64,000 bases of DNA from Oryza sativa Japonica Group (Eukaryota; Streptophyta; Magnoliopsida; Poales; Poaceae): the NCBI RefSeq assembly GCF_034140825.1, contig NC_089041.1, positions 23,573,501 through 23,637,500 of the forward strand. Reading direction: 5' to 3'. Of the stretch, positions 50,001 to 61,110 are shown one piece after another; position 1 is the first letter of the stretch, and each line of letters starts with the position of its first letter. The translations under genes and the position numbers were made by a program. Below the pieces are notes generated by a model. It saw only the letters and a program-made list of their open reading frames with translations, was not told the DNA's origin and searched no databases.

Positions 50001-52495
50001 TTTTCTGTTTCTAATATGTTTACTGGATAATGGGAATTTTGTTTGATTATTTGTGCAGTATTTGTGTATATTGACGTATTACCTTTTTCACTAGGTTTAA
50101 ACTACAATGCTCTTGTTTATGCTTTGAACTAATAGCTAGAGGACACATCAACTATAACGTTTCTGTATTTGGTCAGGCACTTCTTGCTTTCTACGTCATA
50201 AATGATTTGGAAATGCCACAATCATCCAAAGCATTGGTAAGGTTCTTTTTCATATATTTGCTTTGTAAATGTTGTTTTATTTAATTTATCTCATGTATTA
50301 CACTAGCGCTGGTGTTGAATATGTCATTGGGATGGTTGTTCGCATGCAATTGTACAACAAGTTTTTTTTTAGATAATGGAATATAATATCCCGGCCTTTG
50401 CTCAAAAAGAACTACAACCAATTATTACAAAGATCCACTCCAGAAGAGAGTGTAGTTCAAGACAAGTTGAACACACCAAACAAGAGAAGAGAGGACCCAA
50501 ACTGAGAAAAGCAAAACAAAATGTGGAGCTAGAAGGCCTCGTCAAGGCCTAGGACTGAAGTTCGAAGCCAATGCATAGACCAATGACAATATCCTTGCAC
50601 GAAGAGGTTTCTCCAAAGCGGTGCCCCCAAGGAGGATGCGACGTGGATCGCCGCCACCGCTCGTTCGGAACCGAAGCAAGGTTTTCACCTGGAGAATATG
50701 GTAGGGAAAGGAAAGGGGTATGCTAAAACAACGCCTCCAAGGAGGGGAATGACGCCAAACGGCGTTGCGGTTGTCAGCCAGCCAAATGGCTCGGCAAGGC
50801 TTTCGCCCGCGATTCCCTGTCCAAACCCACACCACCAATCCGCACAAGAAGGATCGTCGTCGGTCAACAACATTGTCCCTTCAGCGATTCGGCCAAGGCC
50901 ACCGCCCACAGTTGTTCCCGCCGTCGACGGCGCTCCCGCACCCGGACTCCTCCTTCCCCGCCGCCAGACCCCTTCCCCGCCTCCACATACCGCCGCCGCC
51001 GCCGACGCACCGTCAGCCGGATGATGGCCTTCAACCATCGCCGCCATAGGTACCATCGTCGACAGCTGCCACCGCCACTGCCACAGCCACAGCCACCACC
51101 GTCGCCAGCCGCCACCGTCAGCCACCACCGCCACCGCCACCACCACCGCCACGGACACCCCCGTCCAGCCACCACCGTCCAGCCGCCACCGTCAGCCCAA
51201 ATAAGTAAAATCAGTCTAATATAACTAATTAATGTGCCAAATTTTTGAACTATGAATAGTCTAATCTGGCTGAAGCTCACTGCATATGCTATAACTAAGC
51301 TAGCTATGTATAAACTCCAGTTCACTAGCTGGTCAATCCTGGGACTTCAATGGTTGAGACTAGAAAAAATAATCTGAATTATATCAACATTAGACCATTG
51401 TTCATTTATTACTTTAACCATTTTAGATGATTTTGTGTTCAATGTCATAATATGGATTTTCACGAATTAATTTGCGCTGCTCTTCATATTTCAGGTACCT
51501 GCTATTATCTATGTCTGCAGCTTGATAGTATCTGTCATATTACAGGTCAGAGCATGTCCTTAGTATTTAATTATCTATTTTGCTACTCAACTTAACATAA
51601 TTTTTATTGTTTCTAGGAAACTAGATGGTCAAGTTGGCGTTTAAAAAATTACTTTTCTGCTGGGGCCATGCTTTGGATATTGTCTGGTGTTGGAATTGTT
51701 GTTCTACCAAGTGGAATGCACAACTTCATGTATGCACTATCAATCACAATAGGAGTTGCCAATGCTCTTATGACAGTAAGTTGTTAAACTTCAGTTTCTG
51801 CTTATATTTTAAAGAGTTAATATACTAAAACATTTCTATGGCAAATTTTTAGCCTATAATATAGCTTAGAAGTATTTTCCATCGTGTAGTTTTTAACCTT
51901 GCAAAGCTGTATGTCTATCATCTGCATTTGGTTAGCTTATTGGGAAGCATTTCAGCTGCTTGATTTTAAGTAGCGTGTTATCATGTAAATTTGTGATTAA
52001 ATTTGTCCAAATTTCCATATGCCATACATAATCATGTTATGCCTGGGAGTTCTCTTCTCATCGTTCACATCTTTTCACTGTTTCTCTTGATACTAGGTAA
52101 CAAGTATCAGCATGGAAGGAATTTTAGTAGGTGAAGATCTAAATGGTTGTGCTTTTGTGTATGGCTCATTAAGTTTTGTTGACAAAGTGTCATGCGGACT
52201 AGCTCTGTATATTCTTGAGTCCTATCAAGGTAATGACTGTTACTATTATCATGGCACTGATACATCAAAAAAATTTGGGATGGTACTTTTACAGTATGCT
52301 GAGAGTTTGAAACTTTGCATGGCAGGAAGTACCAATACCAGACAGAACCTAGAGTTGGCATTTGGTTATTCAGTTACAAGACTTGGTTTGGGGTTAGTCC
52401 CAGCTGCCTGTTCACTGCTCTCAGCCATAATAGCTTATACGATGGACCTACCTGACACTCGGCGAAGACCTTTAGTTGAACCTCTTCTCGCATAA
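47100..52495 (+). CDS. MFSD12-like major facilitator superfamily transporter
   Basis: Twelve coding exons, 47100-47266, 47884-47953, 48124-48320, 48412-48487, 48575-48649, 48730-48809, 48926-49052, 50177-50236, 51495-51545, 51617-51775, 52097-52229 and 52326-52495, splice in frame to 454 aa. Exon 3 runs past a CAG/GTCTCT site to give TQVSHMSMVNCM, which is conserved in plant homologues. The N-terminus LGRVPILSYGSGHMLNDIT, then LSGQLADGFATIFVGEL, and the last segments ISMEGILVGED and GLVPAACSLLSAIIAY are those of the MFS_2/MFSD12 family, with about 12 membrane segments. Substrate in plants is unknown to me; animal MFSD12 acts in lysosomal/melanosomal cysteine import. An in-frame ATG at 47112 is an alternative start. 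Confidence 0.9.
49181..49657. mobile_element. hAT-type MITE in intron 7 of the transporter
   Basis: Termini CAGTGGCGAAGG and GGCTTCGTCCCTG with identical 8-bp flanks CATATGGT (49173-49180 and 49658-49665). 477 bp, no transposase. It lies inside an intron that splices normally around it. Confidence 0.87.
50362..51200 (-). mobile_element. LINE-like retroposed insertion in intron 8 of the transporter
   Basis: On the minus strand the segment ends TTTGAGCAAAGGCCGGGA, a short AT stretch, CCATTATCT and a run of A, the form of plant LINE 3' ends. The body is GC-rich, with CGCCACC-type repeats at 50880-51200 near its apparent 5' end. I could not find target duplications and no reverse transcriptase is visible, so it is a 5'-truncated or chimeric copy. 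Confidence 0.5.
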
Positions 52496-54160
52496 CTCTG
52501 CTGGTAGCACTTCCATTGCAACTGTATATATGTCCAACGGCCAATGACTCCACTGCTGGAGGCTGGAGCTATTAACAACAGTACAGTTATACGACTCGAA
52601 AGGAAAGAAACTCGGACATTGTCAATTCATTTTGACTTGGTCTGAAATTCTGAATTAAGTTATAGATGACACAGTGAAAGGTACTCAGCAACGAGTTGAG
52701 TATGTACCAAAAGTAGCATGGGAGTACAATCCTGTGTAAGTTAATCCAAAATCCCCTTACAAATGTAGCCTAGCCGCATTGTTCACAAGAATACATAGCT
52801 TGTATGCTAATTTTATATTTATTCGCTTTGGATGTAATTGAATTACCATTTAGCTATTTTTACTAAAATAATGAATTGGTCTTTTTATTGCTTCGCATTT
52901 CACTTGGGGTTTTGATTTTGGAAGACTGCAACATCACTATGAGACTTACATAACTATGGTCTTAGACTCTGTAGAATGTAGATACGAATAGAATCCAATT
53001 AATTTTTTTCTTGTGGTAAATAGCACCTGAAACAGCTTTGAGGTGCTATTGCTGGCTGTTTGAAGATTACCTGTATCTCAACAGAAAGTCAGTTTGCACA
53101 GGAATACTGGGAATGTACATACTTTATGCAACTGGTTGAACGCAATACAACTGAAGCATGTCAAAATTTAAGAAAAGACAAAAGGATGGAGAAAGCCGTT
53201 TCATTCTGAACAATGGAGAGCCCGTTTCGTCCTGAATAATGGAGCAGAAGTTGCTATTCACAAGCTTATTTCTATCTATCCCAGGAGGAAACGGAAAATG
53301 ACAGAAGTTTTGCTTCATGTGGCCTAGTCACCATGATATAATCGAAATTGTTGGAGTTTTTTAGAGCTATCTAAATGTTTATGATCTGCCAAGCATGGCC
53401 TGGTTTTCTGTTGCCCTGTTCCCTGCCAAAGTGTGGTAGTTAGTTCCAACTGAATTTGTTTCACAGCCCAGAGCGTTCACCGTTGCTTCCTCCTCCAATT
53501 CATCCAGCAAGTATATTAACAGCACAGAGCAAATAAAATAATTTATGGATAGCTTTTATATCTATGTCATTAGTGGCTTAAAAGCCATGTTCGAAAATAG
53601 TCTATGATGAAAAAACCTAAATTAATTTAAAAATCAAGTTATAAAATTCAAATTTTGCCTGCAGTTGACAAGACAACAAACATGCAATAAATACTTAGAA
53701 GTTTAACTTCCACAATCTCAATTTATGAATGCTTAACTTCAAATTTTCTGGGTGTTTAACTTCAAAAGTTTATTTTAGGTTGTTTCAGAAGAATGACAGT
53801 TGAACATTAGGTCCCTTAATTTTGTCTGAAAAACCTTCAAACAATATAGATCTGATTAGTTTCTCTCATGAAGTAGATACTTCAACGCTAGGTGCCTTTT
53901 AATTTGTCTCAGCTCTCACTTAGATGATTAAATGCTCTAATTAAAAATCATTTAACCCCTTGATAATAGTATATCTCAGTTGTTTCACATGCATATGCAT
54001 GGAGAAGTATTGGTGACATACTGACATGCAGTTTCAGTGAAACAAACACACTATTTTTCAATTTTCAAGTGTCCTCTTTTCCCTTTTTCTGAGGGATGTG
54101 TGACAGTGATTAGTGACAGTTTGGCACTTGGCAAGAAGCCCTAAATGATTTTCATCCCGC
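52496..54160. other. MFS-transporter 3'UTR and intergenic DNA
   Basis: The first 300-400 bp are probable 3'UTR. The rest shows no recognised gene or element. Confidence 0.4.
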
Positions 54161-54225
54161 CTCTATAAAAGCCATTACTACGCATGCATTCCTTCACCAC
54201 AAGCTCGCTCACACACCCATCAACA
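54161..54225 (+). promoter_or_regulatory. TATA box and short leader of the subtilase gene
   Basis: CTATAAAAG at 54162-54170 is a strong TATA box. Transcription would begin about 30 bp downstream (near 54195). That places the in-frame ATG at 54184 upstream of the start and supports the ATG at 54226. Confidence 0.75.
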
Positions 54226-56538
54226 ATGGCGTCCACGACCTCCAAACCCTTGCAGTGCTTGGCATTGTTCCTCCTCCTCGCGCAGCTCGCCCACTCAGCC
54301 TTCATCCCCAAGCCCAAGAACCGCACCGAGCACAAGCCTGATCAGCTGTCGAACACCTACATCGTCCATGCCAACCACCTCCTCAAGCCGTCCCGCTTCG
54401 CCACCCTCGAGCACTGGTACATCTCCATGGTGGCCACGCACTCCCCTCGCGCCGCCACCAACGCCACCGCCGCCGCCGCCGCGGTGGCCGGCCGCATCCT
54501 GTACACCTACGACACCGTCATGCACGGCTTCGCCGTGCGCCTCGCCGCCGACGAGGCCCGGAGCTTGTCCCGCGGCGCCCCCGGCGTGACCGCGGTGCAC
54601 CAGGCCAGGATGTACTACCCGCAGACCACGAGGTCGCCGGGGTTCATCGGCCTCGACCCGGAGTACGGCCTGTGGCGCGACACGGAGTTCGGCGACGGCG
54701 TCATCATCGGCGTCATCGACTCCGGCATCTGGCCGGAGAACCCGAGCTTCAACGACAGCGGGCTCGCCGCCGTCCGCCGCAGCTGGAAGGGCGGGTGCGT
54801 GGGTCTCGGCGCCAGGCTGTGCAACAACAAGCTGGTCGGCGCCAAGGACTTCTCCGCCGCCGAGTACGGCGGCGCCTCCTCCCCGAGGGACGACGTAGGG
54901 CACGGCACGCACGTGGCGTCGACGGCCGCCGGCTCCGAGGTCCACGGCGCCGGCCTCTTCATGTTCGCGCGGGGGACGGCGAGGGGGGTGGCGCCCAAGG
55001 CGAGGATCGCCATGTACAAGTGCGGCGGCAACTGGGGCTGCAGCGACGCCGCCATCATCGCCGGGATCGACGCCGCGGTGAAGGACGGCGTGGACATCAT
55101 CTCCATCTCCCTCGGCGGTTTCCCGATCCCGTTCTACGAGGACAGCCTCGCGATCGCCACGTTCGGCGCCCAGCGGGAGGGCGTGTTCGTCGCCCTCGCC
55201 GGCGGCAACAGCGGCCCTCGGCCGTACACCGTGACCAACGTGGCGCCGTGGATGACCACCGTCGGCGCCGGCGCCGTGGACCGGCTGTTCCCGGCTAACC
55301 TCACGCTCGGCAACGGTGAGGTGCTCGTCGGCCAGTCCCTGTACACCAAGATGGCCACGGGCACCACCATGGCGCCGCTGGTGTTGCTGGACTCCTGTGA
55401 CGAGTGGAGTCTCTCGCCCGACGTCGTCATGGGCAAGATCGTCGTGTGCCTCGCCGGCGTCTACGAGGGCATGCTGCTGCAGAACGCCGGTGGCGCCGGG
55501 CTAGTCTCCATGCAAGGTGAGGAATGGCACGGCGACGGAGTGGTAGCCGACGCCTTCACCCTCCCGGCTCTCACTCTCAGCTACTCCAAGGCCGAGAAGC
55601 TCATGGACTACTTCGAGTCGGCGGCGAGCCCGGTGGCGTCGTTCAGCTTCGCCTGCGAGACGGTCACCGGCGAGAACCGTGCGCCGACGGCGGTGGGCTT
55701 CTCGTCGAGGGGCCCCAACCGCGTCGTCCCCGAGCTCCTCAAGCCCGACGTTCTCGCGCCGGGGCTGAACATCCTCGCGGCCTGGCCGCGCGACATCCCG
55801 GTGTCGATGTTGAACATGGACACGAGGAGATCCGAATTCAACATCCTCTCGGGGACATCCATGGCGTGCCCGCACGCCGCCGGCGTCGCGGCGCTGATCA
55901 AGAAGAGGCACGGCGACTGGACGCCGGCCATGATACGCTCCGCGATGATGACGACCGCGGCGACGCTCGACAACACCGGCCGCGACATCACCGACGAGGG
56001 CGTCCAGGAGGCCGCCAACGCCACCTTCACGAGCGCGACGCCGCTGGCGGCCGGCGCGGGGCACGTCCGCCCGCAGCTCGCCGTGGACCCGGGGCTCGTC
56101 TACGACGCCGGCGTGGAGGACTACGTCGACTTCCTCTGCAGCCTCAACTACACCGTCGAGCAGCTGCGGGTGTTCGTCCCGGACACGGCCGGGTGCGCGC
56201 CGGCGCTCCCCGGCGGCGGCCCGGCCAACCTCAACTACCCGTCGTTCGTCGTCGCGTTCAACGGCAGCACACGCGTCCGCACGCTAACGCGGACGGTGAC
56301 CAAGGTGTACGAGAAGCCGGAGACGTACAGCGTGGCCGTGTCGGCGCCGGCCGGCGTGAAGGTGACCGTGAGGCCGGCGACGCTGGAGTTCAAGGAGAAG
56401 AACGAGGAGAAGAGCTACACGGTGGAGTTCACGAGCGTGGCGGGAGGACACGTCAACCAGAGCTGGGATTTCGGGCACATCTCGTGGGAGAATCGGAAGC
56501 ATCAGGTCAGGAGCCCTGTGGTGTTCATGTGGAACTAA
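54226..56538 (+). CDS. Subtilisin-like serine protease (SBT/S8 family)
   Basis: A single-exon gene of 770 aa from the ATG at 54226. Domains in order: signal peptide (1 to about 24), I9 inhibitor propeptide (TYIVHANHLLKP to VTAVHQARMYYP, about 44-132) and mature start TTRSPGFIGL. The catalytic Asp is D165 (GVIDSGIWPE) and the catalytic His is H226 (VGHGTHVAS). The oxyanion Asn is N328 (GGNSGP). A PA-like insertion (KIVVCLAGVYEG) is followed by catalytic S545 in GTSMACPHAAG. The C-terminal Fn3-like domain includes NLNYPSFVV. All catalytic residues are present and there is no frame damage. It is predicted to be secreted to the apoplast. The 42-nt upstream ATG at 54184 is in frame but precedes the likely transcription start. 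Codon use is very GC-rich, normal for intronless grass genes. Confidence 0.96.
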   Translation: MASTTSKPLQCLALFLLLAQLAHSAFIPKPKNRTEHKPDQLSNTYIVHANHLLKPSRFATLEHWYISMVATHSPRAATNATAAAAAVAGRILYTYDTVMHGFAVRLAADEARSLSRGAPGVTAVHQARMYYPQTTRSPGFIGLDPEYGLWRDTEFGDGVIIGVIDSGIWPENPSFNDSGLAAVRRSWKGGCVGLGARLCNNKLVGAKDFSAAEYGGASSPRDDVGHGTHVASTAAGSEVHGAGLFMFARGTARGVAPKARIAMYKCGGNWGCSDAAIIAGIDAAVKDGVDIISISLGGFPIPFYEDSLAIATFGAQREGVFVALAGGNSGPRPYTVTNVAPWMTTVGAGAVDRLFPANLTLGNGEVLVGQSLYTKMATGTTMAPLVLLDSCDEWSLSPDVVMGKIVVCLAGVYEGMLLQNAGGAGLVSMQGEEWHGDGVVADAFTLPALTLSYSKAEKLMDYFESAASPVASFSFACETVTGENRAPTAVGFSSRGPNRVVPELLKPDVLAPGLNILAAWPRDIPVSMLNMDTRRSEFNILSGTSMACPHAAGVAALIKKRHGDWTPAMIRSAMMTTAATLDNTGRDITDEGVQEAANATFTSATPLAAGAGHVRPQLAVDPGLVYDAGVEDYVDFLCSLNYTVEQLRVFVPDTAGCAPALPGGGPANLNYPSFVVAFNGSTRVRTLTRTVTKVYEKPETYSVAVSAPAGVKVTVRPATLEFKEKNEEKSYTVEFTSVAGGHVNQSWDFGHISWENRKHQVRSPVVFMWN

Positions 56539-56999
56539 CTGATGAAATGTTGATGGGTTGATCTGTCGTGAGAGATGAAGAATAATATACTTGTGGGAGA
56601 TGAATTAATGAATTATCAATGGGAATTCTAAATGTTGGCAGCTAACTTCTGTTCACCACTCTTTTTTTTAAAAAAAAATGTTTTTTTTGCGGGGTTAAAA
56701 AAAATGTTTTTCTTACATTCAAACTGATTCACTATTCTGAAACAAATAAGAACCCGTTAATCAGGCCATCGGGCACGGCGGATTTGACGTTTATGGTTTT
56801 CCACTGAATTCAGTAGTTTCATTCATGTTGTTCTACCATATGTTTTAAAGATTTTAGGTGCACTCTGCACTTAACAAACATAACGTGGTACAGTACGATT
56901 TTTGAATTCGCAGAAAAATCTCTTTTTACAAAATATTCACTTATCCATGACACACCATTAATCAGCGCTAACAGTACAAAGTGCGGTGCGGCATTCAGT
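56539..56999. other. Subtilase 3'UTR and intergenic DNA
   Basis: 3'UTR followed by AT-rich sequence. No gene. Confidence 0.35.
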
Positions 57000-57200
57000 T
57001 TGCTTCCTCCACAGGCCACAGCCCGTGAGAAGTCTTCAGAACGCGTGTGCTGGGCCTCGGCCTCGCCGTGTGGCCCGAAGGCCCGCAGGCCGCAGCTGAA
57101 CGGTGGCCGCTCAATCGTTTCGGCCCAAACCGAAGCAGCGCTCGGGTTGGTGCGGTCTCGCCTGCGGATTCTCCGATTCTGTTCTTCCCTGCAACCAGAA
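57000..57200. promoter_or_regulatory. GC island with site-II-like motifs
   Basis: A 200-bp GC-rich patch containing TGGGCC (57051-57056) and GGCCCA (57122-57127), elements often found in promoters of housekeeping genes. I could not define the gene it would drive. The sequence on either side shows no clear protein. Confidence 0.3.
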
Positions 57201-59414
57201 GTGCAAAACCAAATCAGAATTTAACAGACAACCTACACGAAATAGATAGAGCGCCATGTTCTTGAGGGATATGAAGTTACCTAAGATGGGATAAACCGTA
57301 TGAGGTAACACAAAAAATTTGACCACGCAGCAAACAAAGAATGCACCATGTGTTGTCAATGAAGACACCGAGTTTTTCTGGGCAGTAGTTAATGGTATTC
57401 CCGTTTTTACAGCTAAGTGACGCCTAAATTACTGTCTGCCCTGGCAAGAGTGGATGGCAAACCTTGTGGTTGACTCCGCAACCTATGTCCTTCTCACACG
57501 TCTATGTCAGAGCTTGGATAATCAACTCTTATCACCTGCAGATAATCATGGAAAGAGAAACCAATCGAGGAGACAAGCTGACATTTGCATACTAGCATCA
57601 GGCATTACCTTGTAAAAGCAAATCAAGAACAGAACAGAACAGAAGAAACCGAAGAATCATCGAGGTACACATCCATTCAGGGTCAGTCAGTCCTATGTTC
57701 AGGGGAGATGACACCTGCATCAAACGGACCATCAATTCATCATGGCACAAGACCAAGAACGAATTCCGGCGATGTCGGTGTCATCTCTCCTGATCACAGG
57801 GCCCAAACCCCCCACAAGAACGCACATCCTCCCTCATCTCTGCAGACTGCAGATATACATGGCGCACTCTATGTCTCTATCTACTATGTTCTTCCTGCTC
57901 TCTGAAGATACTAGTGCTATGTACTACTATGTAGTAGTAGTATCTTCTTCTGTGCTTCTGCAATCTGCAGTCACATACATGCCTTTATATAGAGGATGGA
58001 GAGGAGGAAGGGGCGGCCATTTCTACTGATGTGATGATGGATGGATGATGCGTATTCACACCGGATGGCAAAGTAGCGTCCAGCCATGACAACCTGGTAT
58101 GCAATGATCTGACACTGACAGGCTTTGACCGGCCAAAGCTCATGCATTCACTCTGAACCCTTAAACTGCAGGTCAATGCCTGTCAGTTAACCGAGACTAC
58201 GATGTTAGATAAAACATTTAGTACATGGATAATACAACAGGGTTGTTCTTATTCCAAAAAATAAATGCAACAGGGTTGTGAACACGATAATTTTCTGCGC
58301 TCTGGATTCTGCTCTTGTTTGTGTCCATTTTGGCTTTGGGATTCCTCAAGTTTTGATGCTTCGTCTTTTTTTTTGCCTTAGATTCTTTTGTTAATTGTTG
58401 ATCGCTCTGTGTCCAGTTCATTGCATAGAGCAAGGCTCTCCGCTGGGTTGTGAGTTGTGACAAATCAGCAGTCCATGGTCAACAACGCTGTGCCTATCTA
58501 CCTGTCAGACGAAACTGTTTTTGTTTCATCTCATAATCTTTGATTTCCCTACATGATACTGAAACATGGCTGAAAAGGTAGTAATAAAAGTAAAATTTTG
58601 TGGTCCGGCGAGAAAATAAGTGTTTTTTTAGTGCTGTCATATAGGTTTGATCGACCTGTTCCTCTCAAATGGTTTGAACACTATCAAAAAATGTTTTAGA
58701 GTTTCAACAACGAGGTGAAGAGCCATTCTGGTGTTCTACGCCTTGGTCTTTTCTTACACGATTATTCTGCGTGAGGATTAACGAAGGATGGAAAATAATT
58801 GTTGCTCCTCGTGCACCATGACTCGACTATCTTTTCAAGCTTTTGTTCTGCTTTGATTCCCCTTTTCCTACCTTTTCTCTTCCCTAGTAGCTTTTGATTG
58901 TTCATTTGTCTGGTCTATCAGAAAAATCTCTACTGTTACTATATCGTCTCAATTAAGGGCCTCTCAATTAATAATGCAGCCCGTACCTCACATTCATGAA
59001 CTTGACCACTCCAAAGACTTAGTAATGCTAGTTTGGTTAGGAGGACAGAAATGAATGATATTGCTGTTGGATATGGCTGGATTTCACAATCATGTATGTA
59101 ATCTTCAGGCAATAATGTAATGTTTATGCTGTTTTCTTTGAGTTAGTCTTGCCATATTGAAAATGGTTTTATTCAGAAGTATTTTTATTCACAATTAGTA
59201 CTTACTGGTGGTTGGGGGTATGCATGCACAGGGCAGGATTTAGGAGGTTGATTGGTACCATTTCTACTCGATTGAGAAGAAAATGATTACTAGATGCTTG
59301 CATATCATTGGTGACAGTGAGGATCACCACGTGATGGATTGAACCGGGTAATGTGATGTCATGAGGCAAATGTCAGCATGCAAGTCTGAATCTTCAACGT
59401 TGTTTGGTCACATC
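57201..59414. other. Long intergenic region, no protein gene recognised
   Basis: Contains two small inverted repeats. At 57903-57946 GAAGATACTA faces TAGTATCTTC. At 58115-58130 and 58171-58186 CTGACAGGCTTTGACC faces GGTCAATGCCTGTCAG. These could be structured transcripts or chance. Short ORFs show no family resemblance. Confidence 0.3.
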
Positions 59415-59615
59415 CAAAGGGCGCGGAGCTAGAACGAAATAGAGGATAGTGCCTCTTATTTAATTTACTCTACTTTAGATCAAGTTTAAGTTGATGCGTG
59501 TATCTAAGTTTATATTGAGGGGGTGCACACATGGTGAAAATCGGTGAGTTATAACTAAAAAATTTTCTTAACCGGGTTCCTGGGTGCCCCCCCTTCCATA
59601 CTCTACCTCCGCCCC
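59415..59615. mobile_element. Second copy of the 15.8-kb hAT-type MITE family, inverted
   Basis: It shares, in reverse complement, the segment GTGCCTCTTATTTAATTTAC, TCTACTTTAGATCAAG and GTATCTAAGTTT with 15980-16045. Ends are AGGGCGCGGAGCTAGAAC and ACCTCCGCCCCTG. Target duplications are not clear. Confidence 0.6.
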
Positions 59616-59930
59616 TGCATCCGGTTCTAAATTGCTATATTCTGAGACGGAGGGAATAGATAAAATAAATGACTTATATGCCCCTTAATTAAATAAGGGA
59701 TGTTAGTGTTGGTTGGTTGGGGGTAAATGAAGAGAAATTTAAATAAGAAGTGATTGATAGGATATGTAGTACATTAGAAGTGACTTATTTTGACAAAAAA
59801 CTAGAGTGTTAAAAATGCACTTATATAGGGATAGAGGCAAGAACGGCAATTGCATCGTCAGTTCCATCTTTTCTATCAGCCGTATCCAAAATTTAAATTT
59901 TAAAAGTTAATTTTAAAGTTGATTTTGATG
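59616..59930. other. Short intergenic spacer with half-Stowaway end
   Basis: CTGAGACGGAGGGAATA near 59641 resembles one Stowaway end without a partner. Otherwise AT-rich and unassigned. Confidence 0.3.
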
Positions 59931-59935
59931 TTTTC

Positions 59936-61105
59936 TGTAAAATCAAAGGTGTTTTTGATTATTATTCTGTGATGAACAATTGGGCATTGGAGATTATTGG
60001 TTTTGTCATTTGAAATTTATTCACGAAGTGGTTTTGGAGATGATTGAATTCACAGGTGATCGCAGGATTCATTATTTCATGTGACTGGTCAGACCGAGCT
60101 CTGGTAGCCGGTCAGACCGGCATGTAATGCGCGGTCAGACTGGCGCAGCCCGCGGTCTGACCGGCCGACACTGTGTCGGTTTCGGTTTCGGGTTGTTTAT
60201 TTGGATATCCGAGTTTATTTCATGATTATGACTTCTAGATGGATACTATACGTATGTAATACTATTGTTTGCTGCTAATGAGTCAAGTTGGAGATAGCTT
60301 GGTCTCGGAATATGGTTTCTTTGTTTGTTCCATGTGTAGGTGACTCGATGTCTCGGGAGAGTATTTGCGGTGATGGACCGGGAGTCGGCTTGGGGATAAG
60401 ACGACGTCCGTGGTGGTCAGAGATCATGCGAGATACTTAGGCTAGAGTTGATGCACGTGGTTGATGGAGATTCCATATGGCATACGATGGAGTTATTGTG
60501 TGCGTATGGGATGCGGAGTCGAATTTGGAAGGAGTCCAAATTTGGTACGATTGATTATGTAAAGTTTCTTTCTTGTACTAGAGGGTTTCCTAAGGTGTTT
60601 AGGACTCTTAGTATGAGTTTGGTTCGTGGCTTTAGGCTGCCTACCTCATGTATAAATAGAGGGGGAGCGTGAGGCTTCCCGGTATCGCTTTTGAGAGCAA
60701 TTGAGTTGAGTTTTGAGTTAGGGTTTCGAGTTTAGTCGAAATTTTTGTAAGGAGTGCTGTTGGTGCACTTTGTAAACACAGAGAGAATCAATAAAGTCAT
60801 CATCTACTTTAAGAGTTCTTCGATTTGTGTTTACTGGGTTTCGGCGGTCAGACCAGCGGGAGCACGGCGGTCAGACCGGCGGCGGCGACAGCGAGCATCA
60901 GCTGATCTCGGCGGTCGGACCGGAGATATAACCGCGGTCAGACCGACGGCAACCAGGCGGTCAGACCGGCAGGACAACTTCGGTCAGACCGCGATCCGTC
61001 GATTTCAAGGGTAACTTTTATTTCCGCTAAAAGTTTTCGGTTTTTGGGTATACCAATCATTCACCCCCCCTCTGGTTGGCTTAGTTCTTGTGATTCGATC
61101 CTACA
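59936..61105 (+). mobile_element. Solo LTR, copia-like (1.17 kb), fossil
   Basis: It begins TGTAAAATC and ends CGATCCTACA, flanked by TTTTC (59931-59935 and 61106-61110). Inside are a TATA-like TGTATAAATAGAG at about 60650, an AATAAAG polyadenylation-like signal near 60789, and the end style TTCACCCCCCCTCTGG that I associate with copia LTRs. No internal genes remain, so it is a solo LTR from recombination. The clean target duplication suggests it is not very old. Confidence 0.87.
60087..60993 (+). repeat. Clusters of GGTCAGACCG-type motif within the solo LTR
   Basis: About ten copies of CGGTCAGACCG or close variants occur in two clusters (about 60087-60165 and 60845-60993). The motif is near-palindromic, so it reads similarly on both strands. 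Confidence 0.85.
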
Positions 61106-61110
61106 TTTTC

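Noticed and set aside
54295-56561. Several long ORFs overlapping the subtilase in other frames (for example 54295-54945 minus and 55524-56561 plus)
   Set aside because: GC-rich third positions leave alternative frames open; the subtilase frame carries all catalytic motifs.
60087-60993. CRISPR-like array of short repeats
   Set aside because: Irregular spacing, near-palindromic motif, eukaryotic context, and located inside an LTR.
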